Positions 46,380-55,346 of a stretch of DNA of 64,000 nt are shown here, piece after piece (within the stretch, counting starts at the first letter, position 1; every line of letters starts with the position of its first letter). Source of the DNA: Chloroflexi bacterium HGW-Chloroflexi-6 (GTDB taxonomy: Bacteria; Chloroflexota; Anaerolineae; Anaerolineales; Villigracilaceae); the NCBI GenBank assembly GCA_002840685.1, contig PHBU01000007.1, positions 124,001 to 188,000 on the forward strand. Direction: 5' to 3'. Below the pieces are notes generated by a model. That model did no database searches and was not told the origin of the DNA. It was given only the letters and a program-made list of their open reading frames with translations. A program made the position numbers and the translations under genes.

Positions 46380-47831
46380 TTACTCGAACGGGCAAATATC
46401 ATCTACAACGTAATCGCGCTCTTTTTGCCAGCCATGAAATATCCAATCATATTCTTTGTCTGTTTTTATTCTCGTTACGTAATTGAAAATCTCGAACACA
46501 TTCGAATCTGCAAATGCAATTGCTTTGGAACAGGAAGATGCTATATCCTGAGTATTTTGAAATTCATTCCAAAAAATGGCTGCCAGATCGGCTGTTACGT
46601 AACCTTTTTCGCCGTTTGGATAATTTTCTTGCAGGGTGGTATAAGTTTGATTTGCTTCTGATAGCCTGCCTTGTTTTGCATAGATCAACATGATTCTATA
46701 GTGGGCATAGGCTGAAAGATATTGATACTCGCTGTTATCATAAGGAAGCGGCGTGGGGGTCGCATTACCAGCATGTTCCGCCATAACAACCCTGCTTTCG
46801 TGAAACCACTGGTCAGTTGACCACCACTTTAATGCATCATTCGAAATCACATCCTGGTATAACTCAATCGCTTTTTCGTATTCCTCATCGAAGAATGCAT
46901 ATTCTGCGTCTTGGATGGCTTGGAAACGGTATTCCGGGGGGGTAGGGATAACATCGTAAATAACGAATCCTTCACCGTTCCAACTATAAATATTGGTTTC
47001 CGCGCGCCATGGCCCGCGCAGCTGTGAATCAAACTGTGTTGGTAAGCCGCCTCGCAAAATTAATTCTTGGGTACCGTTTTCATCTAAATCCGTAATTTCG
47101 ATATTGTTTGTTGATGGTTTTTCGTAGGTCCAAGCCCCATCGATTGATACACCGCCTTTGTGAGCACCGCCGGCCCCATATCTACTTGTAAAATCTGGTT
47201 GGGTAATTAAGTCTTTGAATTTTGTGCCATCCCATTCCATGATTCGGTAAACCTGGGGGATATAAAAATTTATATCCCCTCGCCACTCATTGATGACCAA
47301 ATCGGGTACTCCGTTCAGATTCATGTCTTGCACGAGAAAAATACCAGAATAGGCTAACAATCCCCCCGGATCGATCTTCAAAACAGTACTATATTTCCCT
47401 TCTTTGCATCCAAAAACATACAACAAGGTGTAATCGATAATTAACTCAGGTATTCCATCGTTGGTGATATCTTTTTGGAAAAACCGTGTGTGCTCTTCGT
47501 TATCTTCACTATCTTGCATAAAATTTTGTATAAAAGTATTTATTACCGAGTCGGGGGAGCCACCATCATTTAGAAAATCAAGAATTAATAGTTCGATCTC
47601 CCGGCTTTTTTCGGAGTTGGTAAGGGTGTTGTTATCGAAGAGTTCTGAAAAATCAAGGTTCGGAATTTCTTTTTCTGCAGGACATTTCGGTAGAGCGTCT
47701 GGGGTTTGGGTTGGGGACGATATTTTTGTTGGTGTGACAACGGGTTTATCCTCCAAAATTGAATGCGGAGCCGCTGTGGTACATCCCATCATTATGGAAG
47801 AAAATGCAATTAACAAAAAGAAGTTTTTCAT
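46380..47831 (-). CDS. Lipoprotein with FG-GAP/VCBS-like repeats and helical C-terminus
   Basis: 483 residues from the ATG at 47831 (MKNFFLLIAFSSIMMGCTT); an extension to 47984 lacks support. The signal ends in a lipobox, IMMGC. The middle has repeated D-x-N/D-x-D-G-type units such as DITNDGIPELII, DMNLNGVPDLVI and DLDENGTQELIL, typical of calcium-binding FG-GAP/VCBS repeats. The C-terminal ~130 residues look TPR-like (EKAIELYQDVI...). AT content looks higher than in neighbouring genes, suggesting later arrival. Surface role; function unknown. Confidence 0.75.
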   Translation of the reverse strand: MKNFFLLIAFSSIMMGCTTAAPHSILEDKPVVTPTKISSPTQTPDALPKCPAEKEIPNLDFSELFDNNTLTNSEKSREIELLILDFLNDGGSPDSVINTFIQNFMQDSEDNEEHTRFFQKDITNDGIPELIIDYTLLYVFGCKEGKYSTVLKIDPGGLLAYSGIFLVQDMNLNGVPDLVINEWRGDINFYIPQVYRIMEWDGTKFKDLITQPDFTSRYGAGGAHKGGVSIDGAWTYEKPSTNNIEITDLDENGTQELILRGGLPTQFDSQLRGPWRAETNIYSWNGEGFVIYDVIPTPPEYRFQAIQDAEYAFFDEEYEKAIELYQDVISNDALKWWSTDQWFHESRVVMAEHAGNATPTPLPYDNSEYQYLSAYAHYRIMLIYAKQGRLSEANQTYTTLQENYPNGEKGYVTADLAAIFWNEFQNTQDIASSCSKAIAFADSNVFEIFNYVTRIKTDKEYDWIFHGWQKERDYVVDDICPFE

Positions 47832-47859
47832 CACAGGAATATTCGTGAGTGGATGAAGT

Positions 47860-49383
47860 TTATGCTGTCTTCTTCGGCCGTCCCTTGGCTTTGTGCCTGC
47901 GATAGGGCGGCATATCGATTGAGCAGATCTGGCTGCGGGTTGGGTCCAGGATCTTGTTCCACAAACCGGGGTAGTTTTTCGCAAAGCTGTCCGGGTCGAG
48001 CGTGGAGGTGATGACCGTCGGCAGGTTGGCGTGGTAACGGTGGCTCAAAATCTGGTTGAGTTTGTCCTCGGCCCAGACCGAGCTGGCTCCGCTCTCTTTT
48101 AGATCGTCCAGCATCAGCAGCGGCGTGGTGCGGATCTCGTGCGAGCGCCGGTCAAACGAAACATCCGAACTCGGCCTGAAGGTTGCCTTTAAATAATCGA
48201 GCAAGGTCGAGACTTCGGCCAGGATGGCTTGCCCGCCCAGTTCCTGGCGATGGTTGCCGATGGCTGCCGCCAGGTGGGTTTTGCCGCAATACGACTGCCC
48301 AAGGATGACCAGCCAGCCTTTCGGGTCTTCGGCAAAGTGCACCGCCGTATTGACCGCGTTGCGCAGCTTCTTGATATGCTCCTCGGTTACTTTCTCGCGC
48401 ACAATTTCCTTGTCTTTGTAGCGATTGCCGAACTTGTCCTGTTTCTCGGTGGTGACGGTCGTCACGATTTCCTTGCCGACTTCTTCCTCGCGCGTTTCAA
48501 AATTCATAAAGGTCATCCGGCGCACATCGGGCAGCGAGAGCATCGAAAGCCCGGGGTTGCTGCTCTCCTTCGGACGGCGGTAATCGGGCGCGCTGATGCG
48601 CACATGCCGCACCATCTCTTCATCTTGCAGGCGCGAACGGATGCGGCTCTCGATCTCATCCAGGATCAGGTTGGTGGTGATGACCGTCGGCAACTGGTTG
48701 ATATAGCGATAATTGATGATCTGGAACAGCTTTTCCTGCGCCCAACCGGTGGCGTTATGGGTGCCGAAATCGTCCATGATCAGCAACTCGGCCTTGCGGA
48801 TATCGTCGAAACGGCCCTCGAAGGTTGTTTCGGGGCTGTTATAGGCAAAACGCAGGCTGTCGAGCAAATCGGGAACGGTGATGAACAGGGTTGGCAGGCC
48901 GCGTGAGACCGCCTCGTTGGCGATGGCCGCCGCCAGGTGGGTCTTGCCGCAGCCATACGAGCCTTCCAAAAGCAGCCAGCCGTTCAGTTTTTGAGCAAAT
49001 TCCCGGCAGGCCTCGTGCGCCTGTTCCAGGTTTTCGCGTTCCTGTGGCGTGATCGAATCCTTGCCCTTCGGGTTGCCACTCAGTTTGAAATTGTCGAAAG
49101 TCAGGTGGCGCAAATGCTCCAGGCTGCTCAAGGCATACAGGCGGTTGCGGGCGGTCTCGGCCTTGTCGCTGGCCCGGCAGACGCAGGCTTCCACTTTGCC
49201 GAATTTTTCGTGGCCGAGCGGCACATCCCAACGCAAATAACCCGCTCCCTGGCAGTACGGACAATCCGGGTTGCCCAGCGGCTCGATCTTGGGCTTAAGT
49301 ACCGTCGTCGATGTACTCCGCGAAGGCGCCCCCTCCGTACCGGCTCGGACCTTGTTCAGCGTCTTTTTGATCTCTTCTTTCAT
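47860..49383 (-). CDS. DnaI/DnaC-type helicase loader with two tandem AAA+ domains
   Basis: 507 residues. An N-terminal C4 zinc finger (CPYC...CVC, ~residues 41-69) is followed by a first IstB/DnaC AAA+ domain with Walker A GSYGCGKTHLAAAIANEA (~142) and Walker B LLIMDDFGTH (~197). A second, similar domain has Walker A GQSYCGKTHLAAAIGNH (~370) and Walker B LLMLDDLKES (~422). Usual DnaI/DnaC proteins have one. It overlaps the DnaD-like gene by 89 nt and lies with dnaB, so loading of the replicative helicase is the likely role. Confidence 0.85.
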   Translation of the reverse strand: MKEEIKKTLNKVRAGTEGAPSRSTSTTVLKPKIEPLGNPDCPYCQGAGYLRWDVPLGHEKFGKVEACVCRASDKAETARNRLYALSSLEHLRHLTFDNFKLSGNPKGKDSITPQERENLEQAHEACREFAQKLNGWLLLEGSYGCGKTHLAAAIANEAVSRGLPTLFITVPDLLDSLRFAYNSPETTFEGRFDDIRKAELLIMDDFGTHNATGWAQEKLFQIINYRYINQLPTVITTNLILDEIESRIRSRLQDEEMVRHVRISAPDYRRPKESSNPGLSMLSLPDVRRMTFMNFETREEEVGKEIVTTVTTEKQDKFGNRYKDKEIVREKVTEEHIKKLRNAVNTAVHFAEDPKGWLVILGQSYCGKTHLAAAIGNHRQELGGQAILAEVSTLLDYLKATFRPSSDVSFDRRSHEIRTTPLLMLDDLKESGASSVWAEDKLNQILSHRYHANLPTVITSTLDPDSFAKNYPGLWNKILDPTRSQICSIDMPPYRRHKAKGRPKKTA

Positions 49384-49969
49384 CGCGGCCTCGTTCCTTC
49401 CAGCCTTTCAAAATCGCTTCGATATACTTCCAATTGCGGATGTTGCGCTTGAGCGCCTCGCCCATCGCGTCTTCGATCCACTCTGCCGAATACTCTTTCT
49501 CAGCATCTTTTAGCGCATCGGCCATGAACGGTGTCAGCGCGCCAATATTTTGCTCATACAGCCGAAAGATGTTCGGCACATCCCTGGGCGGCAGGTTGTT
49601 AGGATGGGCGGCAGCCGTTAAACGGCCCTTGTTGAGGGCCTCGACCGTTGCCCGGCCCCTGGGCGTATTCAAGGCGAACAGGCCGCCCGCATCGCTCTCG
49701 GCCCGCAGCACGATTCCGCGCCGGGTGGCCTTGTCCAGGGCCGCATCCAGTTCCGCCGCAGACCAGCCGCTCATGAACGCCTCGTCGGAGGCGATATCCC
49801 CCCGCGACAGCACCCGCTGCGCGCCCTCCATCTGCTCGATGCGCCAGAACAAATACAAGACAACCTTCAACTCGCCCAGATCGTCCATCTCTTTCAGCAA
49901 TTTGCTAAAAAAAGAACTGGGCAGGCGTGTAAAACTCTCGGAGGAAGTGAAGCCTTTGAAATCGATCAT
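49295..49969 (-). CDS. DnaD-domain primosome protein
   Basis: 224 residues from the ATG at 49969 (MIDFKGFTS); an alternative start lies 11 codons upstream inside a repeat. The N-terminal ~100 residues resemble a winged-helix domain (LPSSFFSKLLKEMDDLGELKV in two pieces). The C-terminal part is a DnaD-type domain: FRLYEQNIGALTPFMADAL through NWKYIEAILKGW. With the loader downstream and dnaB upstream this makes a Firmicutes-like primosome set. The 3' end overlaps the loader gene. Confidence 0.85.
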   Translation of the reverse strand: MIDFKGFTSSESFTRLPSSFFSKLLKEMDDLGELKVVLYLFWRIEQMEGAQRVLSRGDIASDEAFMSGWSAAELDAALDKATRRGIVLRAESDAGGLFALNTPRGRATVEALNKGRLTAAAHPNNLPPRDVPNIFRLYEQNIGALTPFMADALKDAEKEYSAEWIEDAMGEALKRNIRNWKYIEAILKGWKERGRDERRDQKDAEQGPSRYGGGAFAEYIDDGT

Positions 49970-49998
49970 TTTTTTACATTTGTGCTGCCCAGTGTTTG

Positions 49999-50134
49999 TC
50001 ATTTCGAGCGATAGCGAGAAATCTTACCTCATGCACAAGATTTCCCCTGGCACTGCCCGCCAGGGCAAGTGTCAGTCGCCGCTACGCGGCTTCTTCGAAA
50101 TGACAAACTTTGCTGCGTGGTTCGAAATGACAAG
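49999..50134. repeat. TGTCATTTCGAGCGA hairpin repeat
   Basis: TGTCATTTCGAGCGATAGCG and GAAATCTT on the left are mirrored by TTCGAAATGACAA, present twice on the right, with an inner stem GCCGCTACGCGGC. It fills the dnaB-dnaD gap. Confidence 0.7.
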
Positions 50135-51490
50135 TTACTTATTAAAATCCACCGTACGCGTAGCGGCGTTCTCGAACTTGGTCAGGTTGTTCCTGAAGAT
50201 CAGGTCGATCGTCCCGACCGGGCCGTTACGATGTTTTGCCACTTTCAGGTGGGTTACGTTTTGGGTGGCCGGGTCTTTCTCATCGCGGTAGATGAACATG
50301 ACGATATCCGCATCCTGTTCCAGCGAACCGGATTCGCGCAAGTCAGAGAGCTGCGGTTCTTTATCGGCGCGCTGCTCGACCGCGCGCGAGAGCTGGGCGG
50401 CCGCGATCAGCGGCACTTTCAACTCGCGTGCCAGTTGCTTGAGTGAGCGCGAAATATACGAAACTTCCTGCACACGGTTGTCGTTGCGGGTTTCTGATGA
50501 CATCAACTGCAGGTAATCGACGATCACCAGGTCAAGACCATATTCCATCTCAAGGCGGCGGCATTTGGTGCGCAGTTGCAGCGGAGAGAGGGCCGGGGTA
50601 TCGTCGAGGAAGATGCGCGTGTCGCCGAGCACTTCAATGGCCTGGGTGAAGAGCGGCCAATCATCATCGGTTAGTTTACCGGTGCGCAGGCGTTGGCTAT
50701 CGATGCCGGTCTGCTGTGAAACCAGGCGCTGCACAACCTGTTCGTTCGACATTTCCAGCGAGAAGATCGCCACTCGTTTTTTCGAGAGCAGCGCGGCGTT
50801 GTTGGCTACGGTCAGCATCCAGGCTGTTTTACCCGCGCCAGGGCGTCCGGCGAAGATCAGCAGGTCCGAGGGTTGCAGGCCACCCAGCATCCTGTCCAGA
50901 TCGGTAAAGCCGGTTGGCACACCGACGATATCATCGCCGCGCCGCGCCAGTTCGTCGATCCGATCGTAGAACTCGCTCAAAACCGACTTGATCGGCATGA
51001 CCTCGTGCCGCAGTTTGCGTTCCGAAACGTTGAAAATGGCTTTTTCGGCCTCGCCCATGACCGTGTCGATCGGGGTCGATTCCTCGTAAGCCAGGGTTGC
51101 GATCTGGTTGGCAGCGGCCAACATCTTGCGCCGCAGCGAAGCGGCTTCGATCAGCTTGCCGTAGGCCTCGGCGTGCAAGGTGGTCGGCACCTGGTTGAGC
51201 AGGGCGGTCAGGTAAGCCGGGCCGCCGATCTCGTCCAGCCGGTTCATGCTTTCGAGGGTGTCGTTGACTGTCAGGAAATCGATCGGGATGCGCTTCTCGT
51301 GCAGGCTGGTAAAAGCCTCCCAGATAAAACGCAGGCGGTGCAGGTAGAAATCGTCCGGGTTGAGAAACTGGGCCAGGTCGTAGTAGACTTCCGGGTTAAT
51401 TAATACTGCGCCGATCACCGCTTCTTCCGCTTCGCGGCTGTGCGGCATTCCGGCGCTGGTTGTTTCAGGGGCAGGCAAGAAATCAGTCAT
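50135..51490 (-). CDS. dnaB: Replicative DNA helicase DnaB
   Basis: 451 residues. The N-terminal domain starts PHSREAEEAVIGAVLINPE. The RecA-like helicase domain has LIFAGRPGAGKTAWML (Walker A, ~215), AIFSLEMSNEQVVQRL, Walker B LDLVIVDYLQLM and the C-terminal SDLRESGSLEQDADIVMFIYR. It unwinds DNA at the fork. Length and motifs are standard, no intein. The genes for a DnaD-like protein and a loader follow downstream. Confidence 0.96.
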   Translation of the reverse strand: MTDFLPAPETTSAGMPHSREAEEAVIGAVLINPEVYYDLAQFLNPDDFYLHRLRFIWEAFTSLHEKRIPIDFLTVNDTLESMNRLDEIGGPAYLTALLNQVPTTLHAEAYGKLIEAASLRRKMLAAANQIATLAYEESTPIDTVMGEAEKAIFNVSERKLRHEVMPIKSVLSEFYDRIDELARRGDDIVGVPTGFTDLDRMLGGLQPSDLLIFAGRPGAGKTAWMLTVANNAALLSKKRVAIFSLEMSNEQVVQRLVSQQTGIDSQRLRTGKLTDDDWPLFTQAIEVLGDTRIFLDDTPALSPLQLRTKCRRLEMEYGLDLVIVDYLQLMSSETRNDNRVQEVSYISRSLKQLARELKVPLIAAAQLSRAVEQRADKEPQLSDLRESGSLEQDADIVMFIYRDEKDPATQNVTHLKVAKHRNGPVGTIDLIFRNNLTKFENAATRTVDFNK

Positions 51491-51587
51491 GGTTTCGTTG
51501 TTTTCCGGGAGAAATCGAACAAAAAGGGCACGTCCGAGTTAATTGTACCCTGCCGCGCCCTGTTGTTTGCATTACATTTGGGTGATG

Positions 51588-52202
51588 TTATTCGGGTTCA
51601 TCATCCTTTTTTTCTTCGTCACCTTTCGGCTTGTCGAGTTTGCTCAAGAAATCCTCGAAGATGGACAGGCGCGAGGGGTCTTCCATGTTGAAGGGTTTGG
51701 CCGCGCCGCTCGTGCTGATGGAAGATGTCTGGTCGGAAGCGGAAGGTGTGGACGAGGTCGCCTGAATCGAGGTCGATCCGCGCATATCCTGTTCAGGCAC
51801 GATCCCGGCTGTGTTCATCACCGACTCATCCACCAGGATCGGCACCCGCGCGCGGACTGCCAGCGCGACAGCATCCGAAGGACGTGAATCGATGTTGAGG
51901 GTGCGCCCGTCTTCGGTTTGGGTGACAATATTGCCGAAGAAAATATCGTCGCGCAGGGCGATGATCTCTACCCGTTTGATCTGGGCATCGAAAATGCCGA
52001 ACAGATTCTTGAGCAAATCGTGGGTCAACGGGCGCGCCATTTCGATCTCTTGCAGGGCAACCGTGATGGCTTCTGCTTCGTAAGGCCCCACCCAGATCGG
52101 CAGGTAACGCTCCGAATCAACCTGGCGTAAAACTACCAGCCGTTGCGGTGACATCAGGCTTACTCTGACACTATCGATATGTACTTCTATCATCTCAGAC
52201 AT
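51588..52202 (-). CDS. Bifunctional nuclease (BFN/DUF151) family protein
   Basis: 204 residues from the ATG at 52202, with AGGAG 6 nt upstream. The first ~130 residues match the BFN family: LPIWVGPYEAEAITVAL, RPLTHDLLKNLF and IDSRPSDAVALAVRARVPI. The C-terminal ~70 residues are a Ser/Thr/Asp/Lys-rich tail ending KKDDEPE. Family members have been reported to have nuclease activity, but the cellular role is unclear. Divergent from mutL. Confidence 0.9.
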   Translation of the reverse strand: MSEMIEVHIDSVRVSLMSPQRLVVLRQVDSERYLPIWVGPYEAEAITVALQEIEMARPLTHDLLKNLFGIFDAQIKRVEIIALRDDIFFGNIVTQTEDGRTLNIDSRPSDAVALAVRARVPILVDESVMNTAGIVPEQDMRGSTSIQATSSTPSASDQTSSISTSGAAKPFNMEDPSRLSIFEDFLSKLDKPKGDEEKKDDEPE

Positions 52203-52333
52203 GGCAACTCCTGTAAGTCTTTTTATTTTAGCATACCGTGGGGGCGATTTGCCAAAAATTGCAGAAAATAACATATTTCTTACGCAAGCCATATTTTTAG
52301 TGCGCCGAATCGAGTGATTTATTCAACGAGCAG

Positions 52334-52339
52334 TATAAT
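52334..52339 (+). promoter_or_regulatory. mutL: -10 box placed 6 nt before the mutL start
   Basis: A consensus TATAAT ends 6 nt before the mutL ATG, so the transcript should start at or next to the start codon (leaderless). No clear -35 at 17 bp. Confidence 0.55.
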
Positions 52340-52345
52340 CAGGCC

Positions 52346-54124
52346 ATGTCCATTCGAATCCTTGCCCCTGAAGTTGCCTCGCAAATTGCCGCCGGAGAAG
52401 TGGTCGAGCGCCCGGCCTCGGTTGTCAAAGAGCTGGTTGAAAACGCCCTGGATGCTGGCGGGCGGGCTGTTACGGTTACCATTCGTGAAGCCGGCCGATC
52501 GTTGATCGAAGTTGCCGACGATGGAAACGGCATCCCGGCGGGCGAATTGTCATTGGCGGTTGAGCGCCATGCGACCAGCAAACTGCAAAATGCCAACGAT
52601 CTATTCAGCATCGGTACGCTTGGCTTTCGCGGCGAGGCCTTGGCCTCGATCGGCTCCGTCTCACGCATGACCATCACCAGCCGGATGGCGGCTGACCCTG
52701 CCGGGGCGCGCATCCGGGTCGAAGCGGGGATTGCCGGGGTGGTCGAACCGGTCGGCGCGCCGCAGGGCACAGTGGTGCGGGTCGAAGATCTGTTTTACAA
52801 CGTCCCGGCCCGGCTAAAATTCTTGAAGCAGGATGTGACCGAGCGCCGCGCCATCGACGGGCTTTTATCGCGCTATGCTCTGGCTTACCCTCAGATTCGG
52901 CTCCGTTTTATCAGCGACTCCACGCCGGTGCTGCAAACCAGCGGTGACGGCGATCGCCGTGCCATCCTGGCTTCGCTCTACGGGGTCGACGTTGCCAAGC
53001 AAATGCTTGAAGTGCTGGCCGAAGAAGAAGGTCTGCGCCTGACGGGTTACATCAGCCCGGCATCCCTGACCCGCTCGAATCGCAAGGAAATCACTTTCTT
53101 CATCAATGGCCGTTGGATTTCAGACACCCCCCTCAGTCAGGCGATCATGCAGGCCTATCACACCCTGCTGATGGTTGGGCGCTTCCCCTTGACAGCTTTA
53201 TTCCTCGAAGTTGACCCCGCCGAGGTGGATGTCAATGTTCACCCGGCCAAGGCTGAAGTCCGTTTCAGGAACCAGGAACGCATCTTTAGCTTTATCCAGC
53301 GTTCGGCGCGTCGCGCGCTGCTCGCTTATTCGCCGATCCCCTCCATGCCGCCCGCCCAAAATTTGTGGAGTGGGGGACAGTCTTCAGGTTTTAGCGGTCA
53401 GTTTTCAGGCGGCAGCCAGCAAGGCATCGGCCTGGAATGGGGTATTGCACACGATAACCTGAATGCAGAAGGCAGAGTGCAGAGTGACCAAGCTGGGACT
53501 GTGCCACAAGGGGATATTCAGCATTCAGCATTCAGCAATTTGCCTTTGCTTCGGCTGGTCGGGCAAATCGGGGCCTCGTACCTGGTGGCCGAAGGGCCGG
53601 ATGGTCTTTATCTGATCGACCAGCACGCTGCCCACGAGCGGATTTTGTTCGAAAAATTGATGAACCAGCGCGCCCATCAGAATATCCCATCCCAGGCGTT
53701 GTTAACCCCTGAAGTGGTGCACCTGCCGCCAGCCAGTACGAATTTGATCCAGGAGCAGTTGCCGGTTTTGCAAAAATTTGGTTTTGAGATCGAACCGTTT
53801 GGGCCGGGTACTTTTCAGGTGCGGGCCATGCCCACCTTGTTCTCTGGCAGCGACCCTTCGGCGGCCTTGCGCGCCCTGGTTGAAGATTTTGAAGAGGATG
53901 AAACGCCCTTGCAGAGCGAGCTCGAAGCCAAAATTGCCGGGCGGGTATGCAAACGGCTGGCGGTCAAAGCCGGGCAGGCGCTTTCCCCTGAAGAACAGCG
54001 CGCCCTGATTGAGAACCTTGAAGCCTGCGAATCGCCGCGCACTTGTCCGCATGGCAGGCCGACCATGATCCATCTTTCTGTGGATGTTTTGGAACGCCAG
54101 TTTGGAAGACGCGGAGCGCGCTGA
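52346..54124 (+). CDS. mutL: DNA mismatch repair protein MutL
   Basis: 592 residues. The N-terminal GHKL ATPase has ELVENALDAGG, DDGNGIP and GFRGEALASIGSV. The C-terminal dimerisation domain carries the endonuclease metal motif DQHAAHERILFE, so this is a nicking-type MutL. The linker (~residues 335-400) is Ser/Gly/Gln-rich and includes an in-frame copy of the AATGCAGAATG repeat. No mutS is nearby. The start fits a leaderless transcript. Confidence 0.96.
   Translation: MSIRILAPEVASQIAAGEVVERPASVVKELVENALDAGGRAVTVTIREAGRSLIEVADDGNGIPAGELSLAVERHATSKLQNANDLFSIGTLGFRGEALASIGSVSRMTITSRMAADPAGARIRVEAGIAGVVEPVGAPQGTVVRVEDLFYNVPARLKFLKQDVTERRAIDGLLSRYALAYPQIRLRFISDSTPVLQTSGDGDRRAILASLYGVDVAKQMLEVLAEEEGLRLTGYISPASLTRSNRKEITFFINGRWISDTPLSQAIMQAYHTLLMVGRFPLTALFLEVDPAEVDVNVHPAKAEVRFRNQERIFSFIQRSARRALLAYSPIPSMPPAQNLWSGGQSSGFSGQFSGGSQQGIGLEWGIAHDNLNAEGRVQSDQAGTVPQGDIQHSAFSNLPLLRLVGQIGASYLVAEGPDGLYLIDQHAAHERILFEKLMNQRAHQNIPSQALLTPEVVHLPPASTNLIQEQLPVLQKFGFEIEPFGPGTFQVRAMPTLFSGSDPSAALRALVEDFEEDETPLQSELEAKIAGRVCKRLAVKAGQALSPEEQRALIENLEACESPRTCPHGRPTMIHLSVDVLERQFGRRGAR
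53459..53539. repeat. mutL: AATGCAGAATG-family repeat inside the mutL linker
   Basis: CTGAATGCAGAAGGCAGAGT at the left and ATTCAGCATTCAGCATTCAG at the right form an ~80-bp inverted repeat translated as LNAEGRVQS...DIQHSAFS. It lies in the variable linker, where an insertion would be tolerated. Related intergenic copies are at 18716, 21701 and 28772. Confidence 0.7.
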
Positions 54125-54170
54125 TATCAGCGCGCTCCTTTGAAAATTGAAAACTATTTTGAACGGGGGT

Positions 54171-55346
54171 TTATTTTCGCGGCAGGGTGATCGCGAACTG
54201 GGTGCCTTCACCCAGTTTGCTTTTTACTGCGATGCGCCCGCCATGCCCCTGGATGATTCCCTTGCAGATCGAAAGCCCCAGACCCGTGCCGGTTATCTTC
54301 GATTCGGTGGCCCGTACGCGGTAGAATTTTTCAAACATCCGCGGTAATTCATTTTCGGGAATGCCGAACCCGGTGTCGGTGAAAAGGATTCTCCACTCGT
54401 TTTCTGCCAGTTCGGCAGTTATAAGAACTTTTCCGCCGGGGCGGTTGTATTTAATTGCATTGCTCAAGAGATTAAGCGCAACCTGTTTCAGTTTATCGCG
54501 ATCCGCTTGCATGTCAGGAACATCGGCAGGGATTTCGATGTGAATGCTTATTTGGGCTTCATCAGCCTTGGCTTGCATGAGTGACTTGCATTCTTCGAAC
54601 ATTGGCCGCATTGCAAAAGATGATTTGTGGAACTGTACCCGGCCCGATTCCAGTCTTGCCAGATCGAGGAAGGATGATGTAAGCGTGGTCAGGCGCATCG
54701 TTTCGCTTTGGATGTTTTGGATGATCTGATGCGCTTGTTCGGGAGAAATTTCAGGGCGCAGCAAAAGATAGCTGGCGGTATTGATCGATGCCAGCGGGTT
54801 GCGCAACTCGTGGACGAATTCGGCGATCAGGTCTGATTGTTGGAAGAGACGAGTGTTCTCAATCGCAACCGCAGCTTGTGCGCCAAGCACGGTCAGCAGA
54901 TCTTGATCGGCTTCACTGAACTCACCTTCTTGTTTGTTCAGAACTTCAAGAACGCCAATCACCTTGTCTTTGGTGATCAGCGGGATACCCATGATGGATT
55001 GGGTTGCAAAGCTGACGGTCTTTGCGACTTTCTTGAAGTAGCGCTGATCTTTGTTGACATCGCTAATGCGCACGGGCTCGCGGTTGGTGATGATCCATCC
55101 GGCAATACTGTCCATCGGGACGCTGATACCGCGCATCAGCGGATCCATGTTGGTGGCGGCCTGGAAGTAGAGCTGCTTTCCGGCGGCATCATAGAGCAGA
55201 ATGGATGCCGCTTCGGAGCCGCTTATATCTCTGGCAGCTTCGATGATCCGATTGAGCAGCGGGTCAAGGTCAAGGGTTGAAGCGAGATCCCGTGAGATTT
55301 CCATCAACCGGCGATAAAGTTCTAAGTGAGATTCGTTATCGTTCAT
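54171..55346 (-). CDS. GAF-domain sensor histidine kinase
   Basis: 391 residues, soluble. A GAF domain (~10-165; IIEAARDISGSEAASILLYD, GIPLITKDKVIGVLEV) is followed by HisKA with the phospho-accepting histidine in AEFVHELRNPLASI (~178) and HATPase with NAIKYNRPGG, DTGFGIP and GTGLGLSICKGI. No membrane segment, so it senses an internal signal. Its start overlaps the Sir2 gene end by 11 nt; the response regulator is the first gene of this unit. Confidence 0.93.
   Translation of the reverse strand: MNDNESHLELYRRLMEISRDLASTLDLDPLLNRIIEAARDISGSEAASILLYDAAGKQLYFQAATNMDPLMRGISVPMDSIAGWIITNREPVRISDVNKDQRYFKKVAKTVSFATQSIMGIPLITKDKVIGVLEVLNKQEGEFSEADQDLLTVLGAQAAVAIENTRLFQQSDLIAEFVHELRNPLASINTASYLLLRPEISPEQAHQIIQNIQSETMRLTTLTSSFLDLARLESGRVQFHKSSFAMRPMFEECKSLMQAKADEAQISIHIEIPADVPDMQADRDKLKQVALNLLSNAIKYNRPGGKVLITAELAENEWRILFTDTGFGIPENELPRMFEKFYRVRATESKITGTGLGLSICKGIIQGHGGRIAVKSKLGEGTQFAITLPRK

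Noticed and set aside
53459..53539. Frameshift in mutL at the repeat
   Set aside because: The frame stays open and the C-terminal endonuclease motif is in frame.
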